The translations under genes and the position numbers were made by a program. A DNA stretch of 64,000 nt from Bacteroidota bacterium (GTDB lineage Bacteria > Bacteroidota > Bacteroidia > AKYH767-A > OLB10), in assembly GCA_016699635.1 (NCBI GenBank), contig CP064983.1, positions 3,162,001 through 3,226,000 on the forward strand. Direction: 5' to 3'. Positions within the stretch are counted from its first letter, which is position 1. Every line of letters starts with the position of its first letter. Below, piece by piece: positions 39,126-49,802 of the stretch. Below the pieces are notes generated by a model. The model was not told the origin of the DNA, made no database searches, and saw only the letters and a list, made by a program, of their open reading frames with translations.

Positions 39126-39736
39126 GATAACACTCCTTTGCCTTCGCGCACAACTGTAATATCATCTGTTGTACAATCTACAATTGTACTCGGCACGTTC
39201 CCTCCTGCTCCACAATCAACAATCATATCAACCATATCGCTGAACCTTTCATAAATTTCATCAGGGTCGGTTAGATAATCTGTAATAGGATCATTTACAT
39301 CATGCAGTGAAGCCGACATCAGAGGATGTCCTAATTGCTGAATGATTGATAGAGTTACTTTCTGATCAGGAATACGAATACCGATATTCTTTTTTCTTGC
39401 CCTGAATATACCGGGCACTTTTGTTGATGCTTCAAGTATGAAAGTAAATGGCCCGGGCAATGAACGGTTCAATAATTTATATACACTACGGTCGAAAGGT
39501 TTGGTGTATTCTGCAATGTTTTTTAAATCATTACACAAAAAAGAAAGATTAGCCTTTTCAGGTTTTACACCTTTAAAACGACTTACTTTCTCAATGGCAG
39601 GCAAACTGTAAATACTGCATGCCAAAGCATAAACTGTATCGGTTGGTATAATGATGATGCCATCATTGTTGATACATTCAACAACCTTCTTTATTTTTCT
39701 GTCATCAATATTATTCTCGTTAATTTCTATCAACAT
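39122..39736 (-). CDS. L-threonylcarbamoyladenylate synthase (YrdC/Sua5 family)
   Basis: 204 residues, YrdC fold with the N-terminal IIPTDTVYALACSIYSLPAI, Lys/Arg-rich centre FKGVKPEKANLSFLCND and GPFTFILEAS. It makes threonylcarbamoyl-AMP for the t6A tRNA modification, the substrate of the TsaD complex encoded at 48.6-49.6 kb. It could instead be the YciO paralogue, which shares the fold; the length fits either. Confidence 0.85.
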   Translation of the reverse strand: MLIEINENNIDDRKIKKVVECINNDGIIIIPTDTVYALACSIYSLPAIEKVSRFKGVKPEKANLSFLCNDLKNIAEYTKPFDRSVYKLLNRSLPGPFTFILEASTKVPGIFRARKKNIGIRIPDQKVTLSIIQQLGHPLMSASLHDVNDPITDYLTDPDEIYERFSDMVDMIVDCGAGGNVPSTIVDCTTDDITVVREGKGVLS

Positions 39737-39777
39737 TGCACTTTTGTTTTACTGACAACAAAAAAACAACAATAAGG

Positions 39778-40836
39778 TTAATCTTTCCAATCGGCAATAA
39801 ACAAATTGGTGTCATGTGTGCCACCATTGTTTCTGTTACTTGAAAAAATTAATTTCTTGCCATCAGGCGAAAACATCGGAAATGCATTAAACACACTCTG
39901 ATCAGTAATTTGCACTAAGCCAGTTCCATCAGTATTAATCATATACAACTGAAAATTAAATCCTGATTTCGATTCATGATTTGATGAGAAAAGAATTTTC
40001 TTTCCTGATGGATGAAAGAAAGGTGCCCAGTTTGCTCTACCAAGATGAGTAATCTGTTTCAGATTGCTACCATCAACATTACAAGTATAGATTTCCATAT
40101 TGGTTGGTGCAACCAAACCTTCGCTTAACAACTGTTTGTACTCTTGAATTTCTTCAGCTGTAGTTGGCCTTGATGAGCGGAACACCAATTGTTTGCTGTC
40201 GGGTGAGAAAAATGCACCCCCATCATAACCCAAACCAAACGTAATTTGCTTCTGATTGCTTCCATCAATATCCATTGTCCACAATTCAAGATCACCTGTA
40301 CGATCGCTAGTAAAAACAATCTTTTTACCATCGGGCGAAACTGTTGCTTCAGCATCATATCCCGGTGCATTGGTAAGTTGTTTCACTATTTTTCCATTCA
40401 GGTCAGCAACAAAAATATCGTAGGTATTAAAAATCGGCCATAAATATTTTCCACCACGTCTAAGGTCACCTGTTTCGGGACATTTATCTCCTCTTAAATG
40501 CGTGCTTGCATAAAGAATGGTTTTATTACCGGGCATAAAATATGAGCAGGTGGTACGGCCTTTACCGGTACTGATTAATGGAGGTTTGCTATCGGATTTC
40601 CAGTTATTAAGATCTAATAAAAATATCTGATCGCATTCAACACCCCATGCTTTATTGTTAGATTGAAAAGCTAATTTATTGTTGTCAAAACTAAAATAAG
40701 CCTCGGCATTATCACCTCCAAAAGTCAATTGTTTAATGTTTATAAGATGTTTATTCTCAATAGTATCAACATCTTGGGCTAATGCAAAGTTTAAGCTAAA
40801 AGGCAACAGAATTAACAGGTACTTAAATCGTTTCAT
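39778..40836 (-). CDS. exported TolB-like WD40 (PD40) beta-propeller protein
   Basis: 352 residues: signal peptide (YLLILLPFSLNFALAQ), then repeated PD40 blocks (SPDGKKIVFTSDRTGDLELW, SPDSKQLVFRSSR, HPSGKKILFSSN, SPDGKKLIFSSNR) forming a propeller. The protein lies in the periplasm by its signal. Related to the TolB propeller and to peptidase-linked propellers but with no peptidase domain; binding partner unknown. Intact. Confidence 0.8.
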   Translation of the reverse strand: MKRFKYLLILLPFSLNFALAQDVDTIENKHLINIKQLTFGGDNAEAYFSFDNNKLAFQSNNKAWGVECDQIFLLDLNNWKSDSKPPLISTGKGRTTCSYFMPGNKTILYASTHLRGDKCPETGDLRRGGKYLWPIFNTYDIFVADLNGKIVKQLTNAPGYDAEATVSPDGKKIVFTSDRTGDLELWTMDIDGSNQKQITFGLGYDGGAFFSPDSKQLVFRSSRPTTAEEIQEYKQLLSEGLVAPTNMEIYTCNVDGSNLKQITHLGRANWAPFFHPSGKKILFSSNHESKSGFNFQLYMINTDGTGLVQITDQSVFNAFPMFSPDGKKLIFSSNRNNGGTHDTNLFIADWKD

Positions 40837-40986
40837 AATTTTAAAATATTTTGTCGCGAAAGTATCCCTTTTGAGAGTGCAACTTGGTGTGATTTTTGTC
40901 AGTAATGGAGAAAATGACGAAATCGTTACAAGACCCTTTTGCCGATATTTTTCTACAAAAATCTTTGTTTTATGATTTCCTTAACA

Positions 40987-40994
40987 TATCTTTG
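40987..40994 (+). promoter_or_regulatory. promoter -7 box before the 41-kb exported protein gene
   Basis: TATCTTTG matches TAnnTTTG, 17 bases before the ATG at 41012. Confidence 0.5.
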
Positions 40995-41011
40995 AAGTTA
41001 CTCTAAATTGA

Positions 41012-42679
41012 ATGATAATGAAAAAACTTTTCACTGTATTGACTATTCTTCTGATAGCAAGCACAAATCAGGCACAAAATGTAGGAATTGGCACCAATGT
41101 TCCTATGCAAAAATTAGATGTGATTGGGAAAATTAGATCATCAACACTTACTGGTGTTGGTAATCGTTTTGTGATGGCAGACCCTACAGGTACACTAAAT
41201 GTGAGTTCAAGTGGTTTACTTGATTCAACAGCATGGCTAACACTTGGGAATAGTTCAATAGATACTACAAAAAATTTTCTCGGCACATTAACCAACACAC
41301 ATATATTATTTAAAACAAATGGCAACGCTGCTGCAAATGAAAGAATGCGCATTCGTTCAGGAGGAGAAATTATAGTTAATAATACTTCTGTAGGTAATAA
41401 TAACGGTGATGTGTTTTCTGTTTATGCAACAGGAAGTAGTAATGGTATCAACAATGCATTGAGCCCAATTGGTGCATTTGCACTAAATGGTTACTCTGCA
41501 ACGACAGGCATTGGAGTATCTGGTGCTAACACAGGAACCGGTGTTGGCGTTTGGGGCAGTTCATCTTCCGGTTATGGAACTGTAGGATTTTCCGGAGGTA
41601 ATACAGCATTTGCAGGAATGTTTCAGAATTCTAATGCCAATGGAACAGGATTACTTGTTACAGGAAATAATCTTCCAGGAACATATTTAGTAAATGGTTC
41701 TGCTGGTTCTTTCCGAGGCACCAATTTCGGCATTATTAATTTTTCAAACATCAGTTCTGCTGCTGTTGCCGGTAGTGCAGTTTGGGGAAGTAATAGAAAA
41801 ACAATCATAACAAGTTATCTCGGTGGTGCCGGTGTAACTGGAATTGATTCTGCATATGGATCCGGTGTTATAGGTGTTTCATTTTTTTGGAGGCAATAAT
41901 GGCGTTACAGGTATAGGTAGTTATAATAGTGGAACCGGTGTAATGGGTCAGGCAGGGATGGGCCCCACACCCTATGCAGTATGGGGAGATGTAACAACCG
42001 TTTCAGGAACAAATGCTACCTCAATTGCTGTTATTGGAAGTAATAATTCAGTTGGTGCCAATGCAATTGGTATTTTAGGACAAGAAGTTGCTGCACCCAA
42101 TGGTCCTACACGTTATGCAATATTTGCTAACGGTGATTTAGCCGCTTCAGGAACAAAAACTTTTGTAATTGATCACCCACTAGATCCATCAGGAAAATTT
42201 CTGAAACATTTTTCTATTGAATCAAATGAAGTACTTAATTATTACAGAGGTAATGTTGTACTCGATGCAAATGGTGAGGCAACTATTCAACTACCTTCTT
42301 ATTTCAATAGTATAAATAACTCAAACTACAACTACAACCTCACTCCTATTGGTGCACCTGCACAACTTTATGTTAAATCGGAAGTTACAGGTAATAACTT
42401 CGTAATTGCCGGGGCGTTGCCGGAATGAAGGTAAGCTGGACACTAACGGCTGAAAGAAACGATCCTTATCTGCAACAAAATCCAGATAGTCGTTTGGTTG
42501 AACTTCCAAAAACAGGAGACGCTGCAGGAAAATATTTAGTTCCATCATTGTATGGACAACCGGAGTCAGCAGGAATTTATTACAAACCTATTCCTCAAAA
42601 AACTGCTGTAAACGAAAAATCGAAAGATGCACCGTTAATTAAATCAAGAGATTTTACACAACAAAACGATTCTAAATAA
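41012..42679 (+). CDS. large exported Gly/Asn-rich repeat protein (two frameshifts)
   Basis: Signal peptide (KKLFTVLTILLIASTNQAQ) followed by NVGIGTNVPMQKLDVIGKIR, the opening common to tail-fibre-like exported proteins of Bacteroidota. Then come Gly-rich repeats (GVSGANTGTGVGVWGSSSSG, GTVGFSGGNTAFAG) and a C-terminal block with ERNDPYLQQNPDSRLVELPK. Two breaks: one T too many near 41885 (SFFGGNNGVTGIG restored) and one G too few near 42421 (GALPGMKVSW restored). About 556 residues. No enzyme motif; possibly a surface fibre. The repeats suggest copy-number change. Confidence 0.7.
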
Positions 42680-42706
42680 CAAGCTCATTTCATCATTAAA
42701 AACTAC

Positions 42707-45700
42707 ATGAGTATGAAAAAGTTTGTTTACTATATTTTATTATTTCTGCTACCTGTAACAGCATGGTCGCAGTGTATGATGACACCTGTTTCTTTACAGG
42801 ACAGAATCAGTAATGCAACTATTGTTGTTGAAGCTACTGCCTTGCAACAAAACAGTTACTGGAACAACAGTAATGATTTCATCTACACTTCCACTACACT
42901 TTCAATTTCTGCAGTTTATAAAGGCACAATTCAGGGCAGTCAGATTGCATTGATTACAGAAGGCGGTATTGTTGGTAACATCATGATTAAGTCAGAACCA
43001 TCTTTGAATATTAAACCCGGACAGAATGGAATATTTTTTCTAATTCCACACAGCCAGCCGTCAGGAAGTAAACTGTCAGGAATGTTTGAAGGATATGCTT
43101 TGAGTCAGAGTTTAATTTTGTTTGATGAAACAAGTAATTCAGCAACAGGTCCGTTTGAAAACTACAGTGACATCAATGCATTACGAAATCAGATTATCAA
43201 TGCTACAGGTGGCGTTCAGCGCATTTCTTCTATTGCACCACAGCAGGCACCTCCATCTGTAAATAAAATAATGATTCCGCCAACTATTGCTTCAATAGTA
43301 CCGGCAACAACTACGGCAGGAACATTTTCAACAATCACAATAAACGGAAATAATTTTGGTGCCACCTATGTTAACGGAACTTCAAACGTTGAATTTCCTG
43401 ATGCCAATACTGGAGGTGTAAGTTATATTTCTGCTCCGCAAAATCATATTCAGTCGTGGAGCAACACACAAATTCAGGTTTGGGTACCTACACAAGGTGG
43501 AAGCGGATTAATAAGAGTAACAAACAATCTTGGAGAAACTACAACTTCTGCAATTTCAATTACCATTAATTATAATGAAACAAATGTTGTTAGTGGTAGT
43601 AATTATTATCAACCCGACTTGATTAACAATAATGGAACCGGAGGTTATACTTTTCGTTACAACACAACATTTAATGGTAATGCTGCTGCTGTTGCTGCAT
43701 TTGAAAGAGCATTACAAACATGGCGCTGTGGAACTTTTGTAAACTTCAACCGCTCGGGTACTACTGCAACAACTTGTCAGGCTTTAGACGGAACTAACTT
43801 AGTGACCTTTGATGGTTCATGTGCATTGCCTGCCGGAGTTCTCGGAATTTCGTACAGTTATTACAGTGCATGCGCAACAGGCGTTTGGTATCTTAACGAA
43901 AACGATTTAAAGTTTCGTACCAATGGAACCGGAGGCATAAACTGGAACTATGGCCCTGCTGCAACCGGTGGTGGCAATTTCGATTTTGAATCAGTTTGTT
44001 TGCATGAATTAGGACACAGTCATCAGTTAGGTCACACTATTGTGCCTGTGACAGTAATGAATTATGCTATTGGCCCAAATACAGACAGACGTACACTTAC
44101 ACCAATCAGTGAAACTGCCGGTGGAAATGATATAATGAGTCGTAGTGTGGTGACTAATGCCTGCGGACCAACAGCTATGGTTGCGCTTTCTGCGGGAAGC
44201 TGTGCCATCAATGCACCTATTGCTGATTTTAATGGTACACCACTGACAGGATGCAATACGCTGAACGTAACTTTTACAGATGCATCCATCAATACTCCAA
44301 CATCGTGGACGTGGTCTTTTCCAGGAGGGGTACCAAATACTTTTGTAGGACAGAATCCTCCTGTAATTTTTTATGCCGCACCGGGCAACTACGCAGTTAC
44401 CCTAACTGTAAGCAATGCATTTGGAAGCAATACACTTACTAAAACAAATTATGTACAGATTGCAACCTGCCCTCCACCTACACCTGATTTTACAGCTAAT
44501 CCAACAACCGTTTGTCAGGGAAATACTGTACAGTTTGTAGATTTGAGTACCAACACACCAACAAGCTGGAGTTGGACTTTTCCGGGAGGTACACCGGGAA
44601 CATCTACTGCACAAAACCCTGTGATTACTTATGCCACTGCAGGAACTTATAATGTTACATTAACCTCAACTAATGCCTATGGCAGCAACACATTAACAAA
44701 AACAAATTACATAACAGTAAACAATTGCCCTGCTCCACCGGTCGCTGATTTTAGTGCATCGCCAACAACACTGTGTTCCGGTGGTACAGTAAACTTCACC
44801 GATCTTTCAACTAACACACCCACATCATGGTCGTGGACATTTGCCGGTGGCACACCGTTATCATCTGTAGCACAAAATCCAACAATAACGTATAACACAC
44901 CCGGCACTTACGCAGTTACATTAATTGCAACTAATGGTGGTGGCTCGAACACAAAAACTGTATCAGGATATATTACGGTAAATCTTTGCTCTGCACCTGT
45001 TGCATCTTTTTCAGGATTTCCTACAACCATCTGCGAAGGTCAGGCTGTGACTTATGTAGATCAGTCAACCAACTCACCATCATCATGGGCATGGACTTTT
45101 ACCGGTGGGCGCACTGCAGCATCTGCCTTGCAGAATCCTGTTATTAGCTATGCTACTGCAGGCACCTACACTGTTTCATTAACTGCAACAAATGCTTTTG
45201 GCAACAACACTTTTACTAGAACAAATTACATCAATGTTGTTACATGTCCGTCACCTGGAACAGGACTTATTGTCAATGACGGGTCACTGATTTTTGTTCA
45301 ACCTACTGCAATGATGCATGTTGAAGGTGGTGTTATTAATCAGGATAACCTGAGCAACATTGGTACATGGGATAACTCCGGTCAGGTGCGTATACAAGGC
45401 GACTGGACAAACAATTCATCTGGAAATGCTTTTATCAACAGCAGCCCGGGTGAAGTGGAACTGTTTGGCGCCAATCAAACTATAAGAGGTAGTACACCTA
45501 CTTTCTTCTTTACCTTAAATCTGACAGGCACAGGTATAAAAACCCAAAATATTGATGCAACGGTTCAGGTCACAAGGAAATGTGATGCATGTTACCAATA
45601 CAGCACCGGCAGCTATTACGCGTACAGGTGGACTTAACTCAACTCCTGTTCAGGGTTTTGTGAGTAGCACAGGCAGTGGTAAGTTGTGGCGAAACACCAA

Positions 45701-46706
45701 CACTACATCTGTGTATTTATTTCCTGTAGGTTCTTCAATACCTCCCGCACGTTTTCGTCCAGTTGAAATAAAGCCATTGAGTGCAACACCCAATACTTTT
45801 GCTGTACGTATGGTTAATAATGACCCGAATACTGATGGTTTTAACCGTGCTGTACGTGAACCCACCTTAGGTGCAGTAAATGCAGGATGGTATCAGAAAA
45901 TAAACAGAGTTTCCGGTAGTTCGTTAGCGGAGTTTTCGCTTTATGCCGATGATGCACAGGATGCCATTGCTTCATGGCCATTACTCAAACTTTGTCAGTG
46001 GGGACAGGCTGCCCCTCCTGTATGGTGGAAAGATATTGGCGGTGCTGTAACTCCGGGCGCTTCACCTGTGTTAGGATCGGTGCTGCGTACCAACTGGAAT
46101 AATTTCAGTAATACAGAAAATTTCAATATTGCACCAGAATCAAATCCACTGCCTGTTGAATTACTTTCGTTTACCGGTAACTGTAAGAACAACATTGTTA
46201 ATCTGAATTGGACAACTGCATCTGAAATAAACAATCATTATTTTGAATTGCAACAATCAGCCGATGGAAATGATTTTGTTACTATAGGTCGTGTTGAAGG
46301 TAATGGTACCACCATCAAACAAAATTTTTATTCTTTTACCATTGATCAAAAAACTGAACACACATTTTTCCGATTGGTGCAATATGATTTTGATGGAAGA
46401 GCTAATGTATTGCCGGCTATTTTAGTTTCGTGTAACACAGAAAGTCCTGCAACAGTAAATATCAACCTGATGCCCAATCCGGCAAAAGATGTTTTTGTTT
46501 CTGACATATATCTTCCTGAAAAAACACAACTCTCCATGAAGGTATTTAATACCATCGGACAATTGGTTATGGAAGAACAATGGACACTTGATGCAGGCTA
46601 TCATAAACAAGCAACACAGGTTTCTACTCTTGCAAAAGACATTTACAATATCCGCTATACTTCAAACTCGTTTAACATAGTAAAACAAATAGCTATTGTA
46701 AAATAA
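42707..46706 (+). CDS. secreted metzincin-like protein with TIG, PKD repeats and T9SS tail (frameshift)
   Basis: About 1330 residues. Signal peptide (ILLFLLPVTAWSQ), a TIMP-like Cys-containing start, a TIG/IPT domain (IASIVPATTTAGTFSTITI), then a zinc-protease core with HExxHxxGxxH in CLHELGHSHQLGHT and a Met-turn VMNYA. Four PKD repeats follow (TSWTWSFPGG, TSWSWTFPGG, TSWSWTFAGG, SSWAWTFTGG). The C-terminal text has HYFELQQSADGNDFVTIGR and a sorting tail (NLMPNPAKDVFV). The frame breaks near 45560-45600. Likely a surface protease or adhesin. Confidence 0.78.
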
Positions 46707-46712
46707 TTGCTG

Positions 46713-47216
46713 ATGTCAGAAATTGTATTGCGTAGTTTGCAAATTGACGATGCAGAAATATTTGCTTTGCATGCCAACAACAGTGCAATTGCAGATAACA
46801 TGACCAATCAGTTTCCCTTTCCATATACGAAAGCACATGCACTGGAATTTATCAGAAGACTTAACGGTTTTAAACCTGCTCAGGTATTTGCAATTGACTT
46901 AGATGGAGAGGCAATAGGTGCTATTGGACTACACCCGCAGACTGACATTTTTTTAAAAAATGCAGAGCTTGGATATTGGCTTGCTGAAAAATATTGGGGT
47001 AAAGGATTTGTTTCCATTGCTATTAAAAAAATAGTTGAATATGGTTTCAGCAGTTTTGAAATAGATAGAATTTTTGCACGCCCCTTTGGCAGCAATAAAG
47101 CTTCGCAACGCGTATTGGAAAAAACAGGATTTGTTTTGGAAGCCCGCCTTGAAAAAATCATTTATAAAAACAATCGTTATGAAGATGAGTTGATTTATGC
47201 AATCAGGAGAAAGTGA
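46713..47216 (+). CDS. GNAT acetyltransferase, RimJ/RimL-like
   Basis: 167 residues from the ATG at 46713 (MSEIVLRSLQIDD). The fold is visible in IGAIGLHPQTD, ELGYWLAEKYWGKGFVSIAI (acetyl-CoA loop) and RIFARPFGSNKASQRVLEKTGF with GFVLEARLEKII, all as in RimJ/L ribosomal-protein acetyltransferases. Substrate not known. It is followed by a gene-free spacer and a terminator. Intact. Confidence 0.85.
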   Translation: MSEIVLRSLQIDDAEIFALHANNSAIADNMTNQFPFPYTKAHALEFIRRLNGFKPAQVFAIDLDGEAIGAIGLHPQTDIFLKNAELGYWLAEKYWGKGFVSIAIKKIVEYGFSSFEIDRIFARPFGSNKASQRVLEKTGFVLEARLEKIIYKNNRYEDELIYAIRRK

Positions 47217-47246
47217 TTAAGTGAAGCCCGATGAAGTGAGGGGTTA

Positions 47247-47270
47247 TGATCAACAACGACTGACAAGGGG
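47247..47270 (-). repeat. REP-like palindrome, copy 4
   Basis: On the minus strand reads CCTTGTCAGTCGTTGTTGAT, a degenerate copy of GTCAGCCGTGGCTGAT. Confidence 0.4.
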
Positions 47271-47310
47271 TGATTAAGTGATTATGTGAAACGTGATGAA
47301 GTAAAGTGAA

Positions 47311-47343
47311 AATTCAGAATTCAGAGTGCAGAATTCAGAATTG
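47311..47343. repeat. AATTCAG direct repeat
   Basis: AATTCAGAATTCAGA is repeated after a five-base gap as AATTCAGAATT; a similar AATTCAG word stands at 893-900 in the other repeat spacer. Confidence 0.6.
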
Positions 47344-47375
47344 AAAAAGTGAAAATAACATCAGGCATTAAATTG

Positions 47376-47400
47376 TGATTAGCCACGGCTGACAGAGGTG
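47376..47400 (-). repeat. REP-like palindrome, copy 5
   Basis: Minus strand CTGTCAGCCGTGGCTAAT, one mismatch from the consensus; the inverted arms TCAGCC/GGCTAA are nearly complete. Confidence 0.55.
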
Positions 47401-47467
47401 ATTAGGTGTAAGGACAATAGATATTAGCATAAGACTTTAGCCTGATGGATAGAAAAGCCAATCCCCA

Positions 47468-47507
47468 AAAAAATCCACCGATGGTTTTTAACAGCGGTGG
47501 ATTTTTT
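47468..47507. terminator. bidirectional rho-independent terminator
   Basis: AAAAAATCCACCG and CGGTGGATTTTTT make a 13-bp stem around a 14-base loop, between two convergent genes. Confidence 0.85.
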
Positions 47508-47583
47508 ATTTGTGGACTAAAGTCCGATATGAGGCTTAGGGATCATCTATCTCAGGCTAAAGCCTTTGGTAGAATTCAAAAAC

Positions 47584-48468
47584 TTATCTCAACACATAAG
47601 ATGATGCCCCGCTGAGGTTGCCATCAATATACACTTCTATCAGATAGGTGCCCGGTGTAAATATTCTATCGTTCTCCTCATAACTAAGGCAATTGTCAAC
47701 GGTGGCATTTTCGTAGCGCAGCGATGAAACAACAGTACACATTACCTCTTCACCACTATCCATTTTAAAAGATGTAGATCCGGCAGAGCGGTTACCCATA
47801 ACCTTACCACCCGGCTCAATGATTCTGAGATAAACATTTTTTTCTCCTGCTTTGGCAATTTTATTTTCAAGAACAGAAAAACACACATCCATTTTATTGG
47901 TACGTTTTGATAAAGCGGTGGACACAAATTTGCCATTGCCTTTTTTCTTGAAAGTAGAAACTTTAAAATATTCTGACTTTAAAACCGATGCAGTGTTAAC
48001 CGTTGTTTCTAAATTTTTAGAAAGCGTTTCGACAGTGCCTGATAATTGTGCATTATCATCTTTGAGTTTTTGATTTTCTACCATCAGGGTATCTATCTTA
48101 TCCAAATATTCATCACGCAGTTTTTTGAGTGACTCTAATTCTGCCATCAGCTTTTTGTTTAATGCTGCGCTGTTGCCTTCGCTTCTTATTAATTTCTGAA
48201 TGCGCTCTTTCTGTTCATCAATTTTATGATTGGCCTCGGTTAAAAGACTGTCCAGATTGTCATTGATACCTTTGTACTTGTTTAGCTCTTCGATGGTGGC
48301 ACCCAATTCTTTTTCAACGTCAACACGTGCTGTAATGAGGCTGTCTTTAGTAACCTCAAATACCTCTGTAGTTGATGTGTGATTGCGCCATTGATATACG
48401 TTAAACAATGCCGAAGCAGCAAATAAAACAATCCAAATACGATTATTCCCTTTACTCTGGTTTTCCAT
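47584..48468 (-). CDS. membrane-anchored coiled-coil protein of unknown function
   Basis: 294 residues: N-terminal membrane anchor (IWIVLFAASALFNVYQW), a long coiled coil (about residues 50-155, e.g. LNKKLMAELESLKKLRDEYL), then a C-terminal beta-rich domain (KVSTFKKKGNGKFVSTALSK to GTYLIEVYIDG). A conserved unnamed Bacteroidota layout in which the coiled coil likely spans or braces the periplasm. Start ATG at 48468 after a TACCTTTG box. Intact. Confidence 0.75.
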   Translation of the reverse strand: MENQSKGNNRIWIVLFAASALFNVYQWRNHTSTTEVFEVTKDSLITARVDVEKELGATIEELNKYKGINDNLDSLLTEANHKIDEQKERIQKLIRSEGNSAALNKKLMAELESLKKLRDEYLDKIDTLMVENQKLKDDNAQLSGTVETLSKNLETTVNTASVLKSEYFKVSTFKKKGNGKFVSTALSKRTNKMDVCFSVLENKIAKAGEKNVYLRIIEPGGKVMGNRSAGSTSFKMDSGEEVMCTVVSSLRYENATVDNCLSYEENDRIFTPGTYLIEVYIDGNLSGASSYVLR

Positions 48469-48493
48469 GATAATATTTTTATAGATTAATTAA

Positions 48494-48501
48494 CAAAGGT
48501 A
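48494..48501 (-). promoter_or_regulatory. coiled-coil gene promoter -7 box
   Basis: TACCTTTG on the minus strand matches TAnnTTTG, 25 bases before the ATG. Confidence 0.45.
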
Positions 48502-48576
48502 ATATGTATTTTAAAGTAAACAACTCCTGTATGTCAAGGTTTTGAACAGGCGCAATGTCAACAAATGGGTATAAAG

Positions 48577-49614
48577 TCAGAACCCGAAACGGGCGCTTGG
48601 GGCCACATCAAGTGTTGAAAAATCAGCAGCAAGATATTTGAAATATGCAGCAAGACAAATCATACCGCCATTGTCAGTACACAGCGAAAGTGGCGGAATA
48701 TGTACCTGCCAATTATTTTTAACTGCCTCTTCTGTTACGGCTTTCCGTAGTCCGCTGTTTGCTGATACTCCGCCAGCAATGGCAATATTGCTGATGCCTG
48801 TTTCTAAAGCTGCCTTTTTTAATTTAAGTATGAGTGTTTTTACAATGGTATATTGCACGGAAGCACATAAATCATCTCTGTTTTCAGCAATAAAAGCAGG
48901 ATTTTGCGCAAGTTGTTTCTTTAAAAAATACAAGACAGAAGTTTTCAGTCCACTAAAGGAATAATTGAGCCCCGGCAGGTTTGCCACAGGAAAATTAAAT
49001 GCTTTTGGATTGCCACTTTGTGCATATCTGTCAATGAGCGGCCCTCCGGGATAGGGCAACTCAAATACTTTGGCAATTTTATCAAATGCCTCACCTGCTG
49101 CATCATCGAGTGTCTGCCCAATTATTTCCATTTGCTGTGGTGAAGTTACTCTTACAATTTGTGTATGGCCACCCGAAACTGTGAGGCATAAAAAAGGAAA
49201 TGACGGAGTTTTGCCCTCCTGCCCTTCTAAACTTAAAAAGTTAGCAAGAACATGTGCCTGCATGTGGTTGACTTCTATGAGCGGCTTGTTTAATGCAGCA
49301 GCAGCAGACTTGGCAAAAGAAACACCAACCATTAGTGAGCCAATAAGTCCTGGTCCACGAGTAAAGGCAATGGCATCAACATCGCTGATATTTATTGCCG
49401 CTTCTCGTAATGCCTGATCCACTACAGGAACAATGTTTGACTGATGTGCCCTGCTGGCTAATTCAGGAACCACACCGCCATATTTCTGATGTACGGTTTG
49501 GTTGGCAATAACATTTGATAAAATCTGTGTATTGCGACTTACGGCAGCAGAAGTTTAATCACAGGATGATTCAATGCCAAGTATGATTATGTCTTTTTTA
49601 TCAGTAACCGTCAC
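48577..49614 (-). CDS. tsaD: tRNA N6-adenosine threonylcarbamoyltransferase TsaD (in-frame TAA)
   Basis: Kae1/Qri7/TsaD ATPase that puts the threonylcarbamoyl group on A37 of ANN-decoding tRNAs; essential in most bacteria. 345 residues with a GTG start at 49614. Visible are GIESSCD at the N-terminus, HMQAH metal-binding pair, SGGHTQIV, FDKIAKVF and the glycine-rich AGGVSANSGLR. A TAA at 49555-49557 stands exactly where the family has D/E in IESSCDETSAAV (GAA to TAA), in an otherwise perfect frame. A real stop in an essential gene is unlikely; I read it as a base error. Confidence 0.9.
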
Positions 49615-49640
49615 CTTCTTTTACACTAAAAATCAGTCAG

Positions 49641-49648
49641 CAAAGTTA
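49641..49648 (-). promoter_or_regulatory. tsaD promoter -7 box
   Basis: TAACTTTG on the minus strand fits TAnnTTTG, 26 bases before the GTG start. Confidence 0.45.
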
Positions 49649-49802
49649 AGAGGAAAAATCAGTTTGTCTGACAGGCTTCAAAACACATCTTATTAACCAT
49701 CTATAATGCAATGAATTTAGGGTAAACTAACAAGAGTGTGGCATTATTTTTAAGGCAACATTGGTTAATCCACTTAAATAATTACACTATTTTTATCCGC
49801 TT

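Larger units (their letters stand above)
47217..47583. other. gene-free spacer with REP-like and AATTCAG repeats and a terminator
   Basis: No gene. Carries REP-like copies 4 and 5, an AATTCAG direct repeat, repeated GTGATTAAGTGA-like words and a strong hairpin. Its make-up mirrors the spacer at 571-1006, in opposite orientation. Confidence 0.7.

Noticed and set aside
41012..42679. phage tail fibre, hence prophage
   Set aside because: It has a signal peptide and no phage genes around; NVGIGT-type openings are common in Bacteroidota exported proteins.
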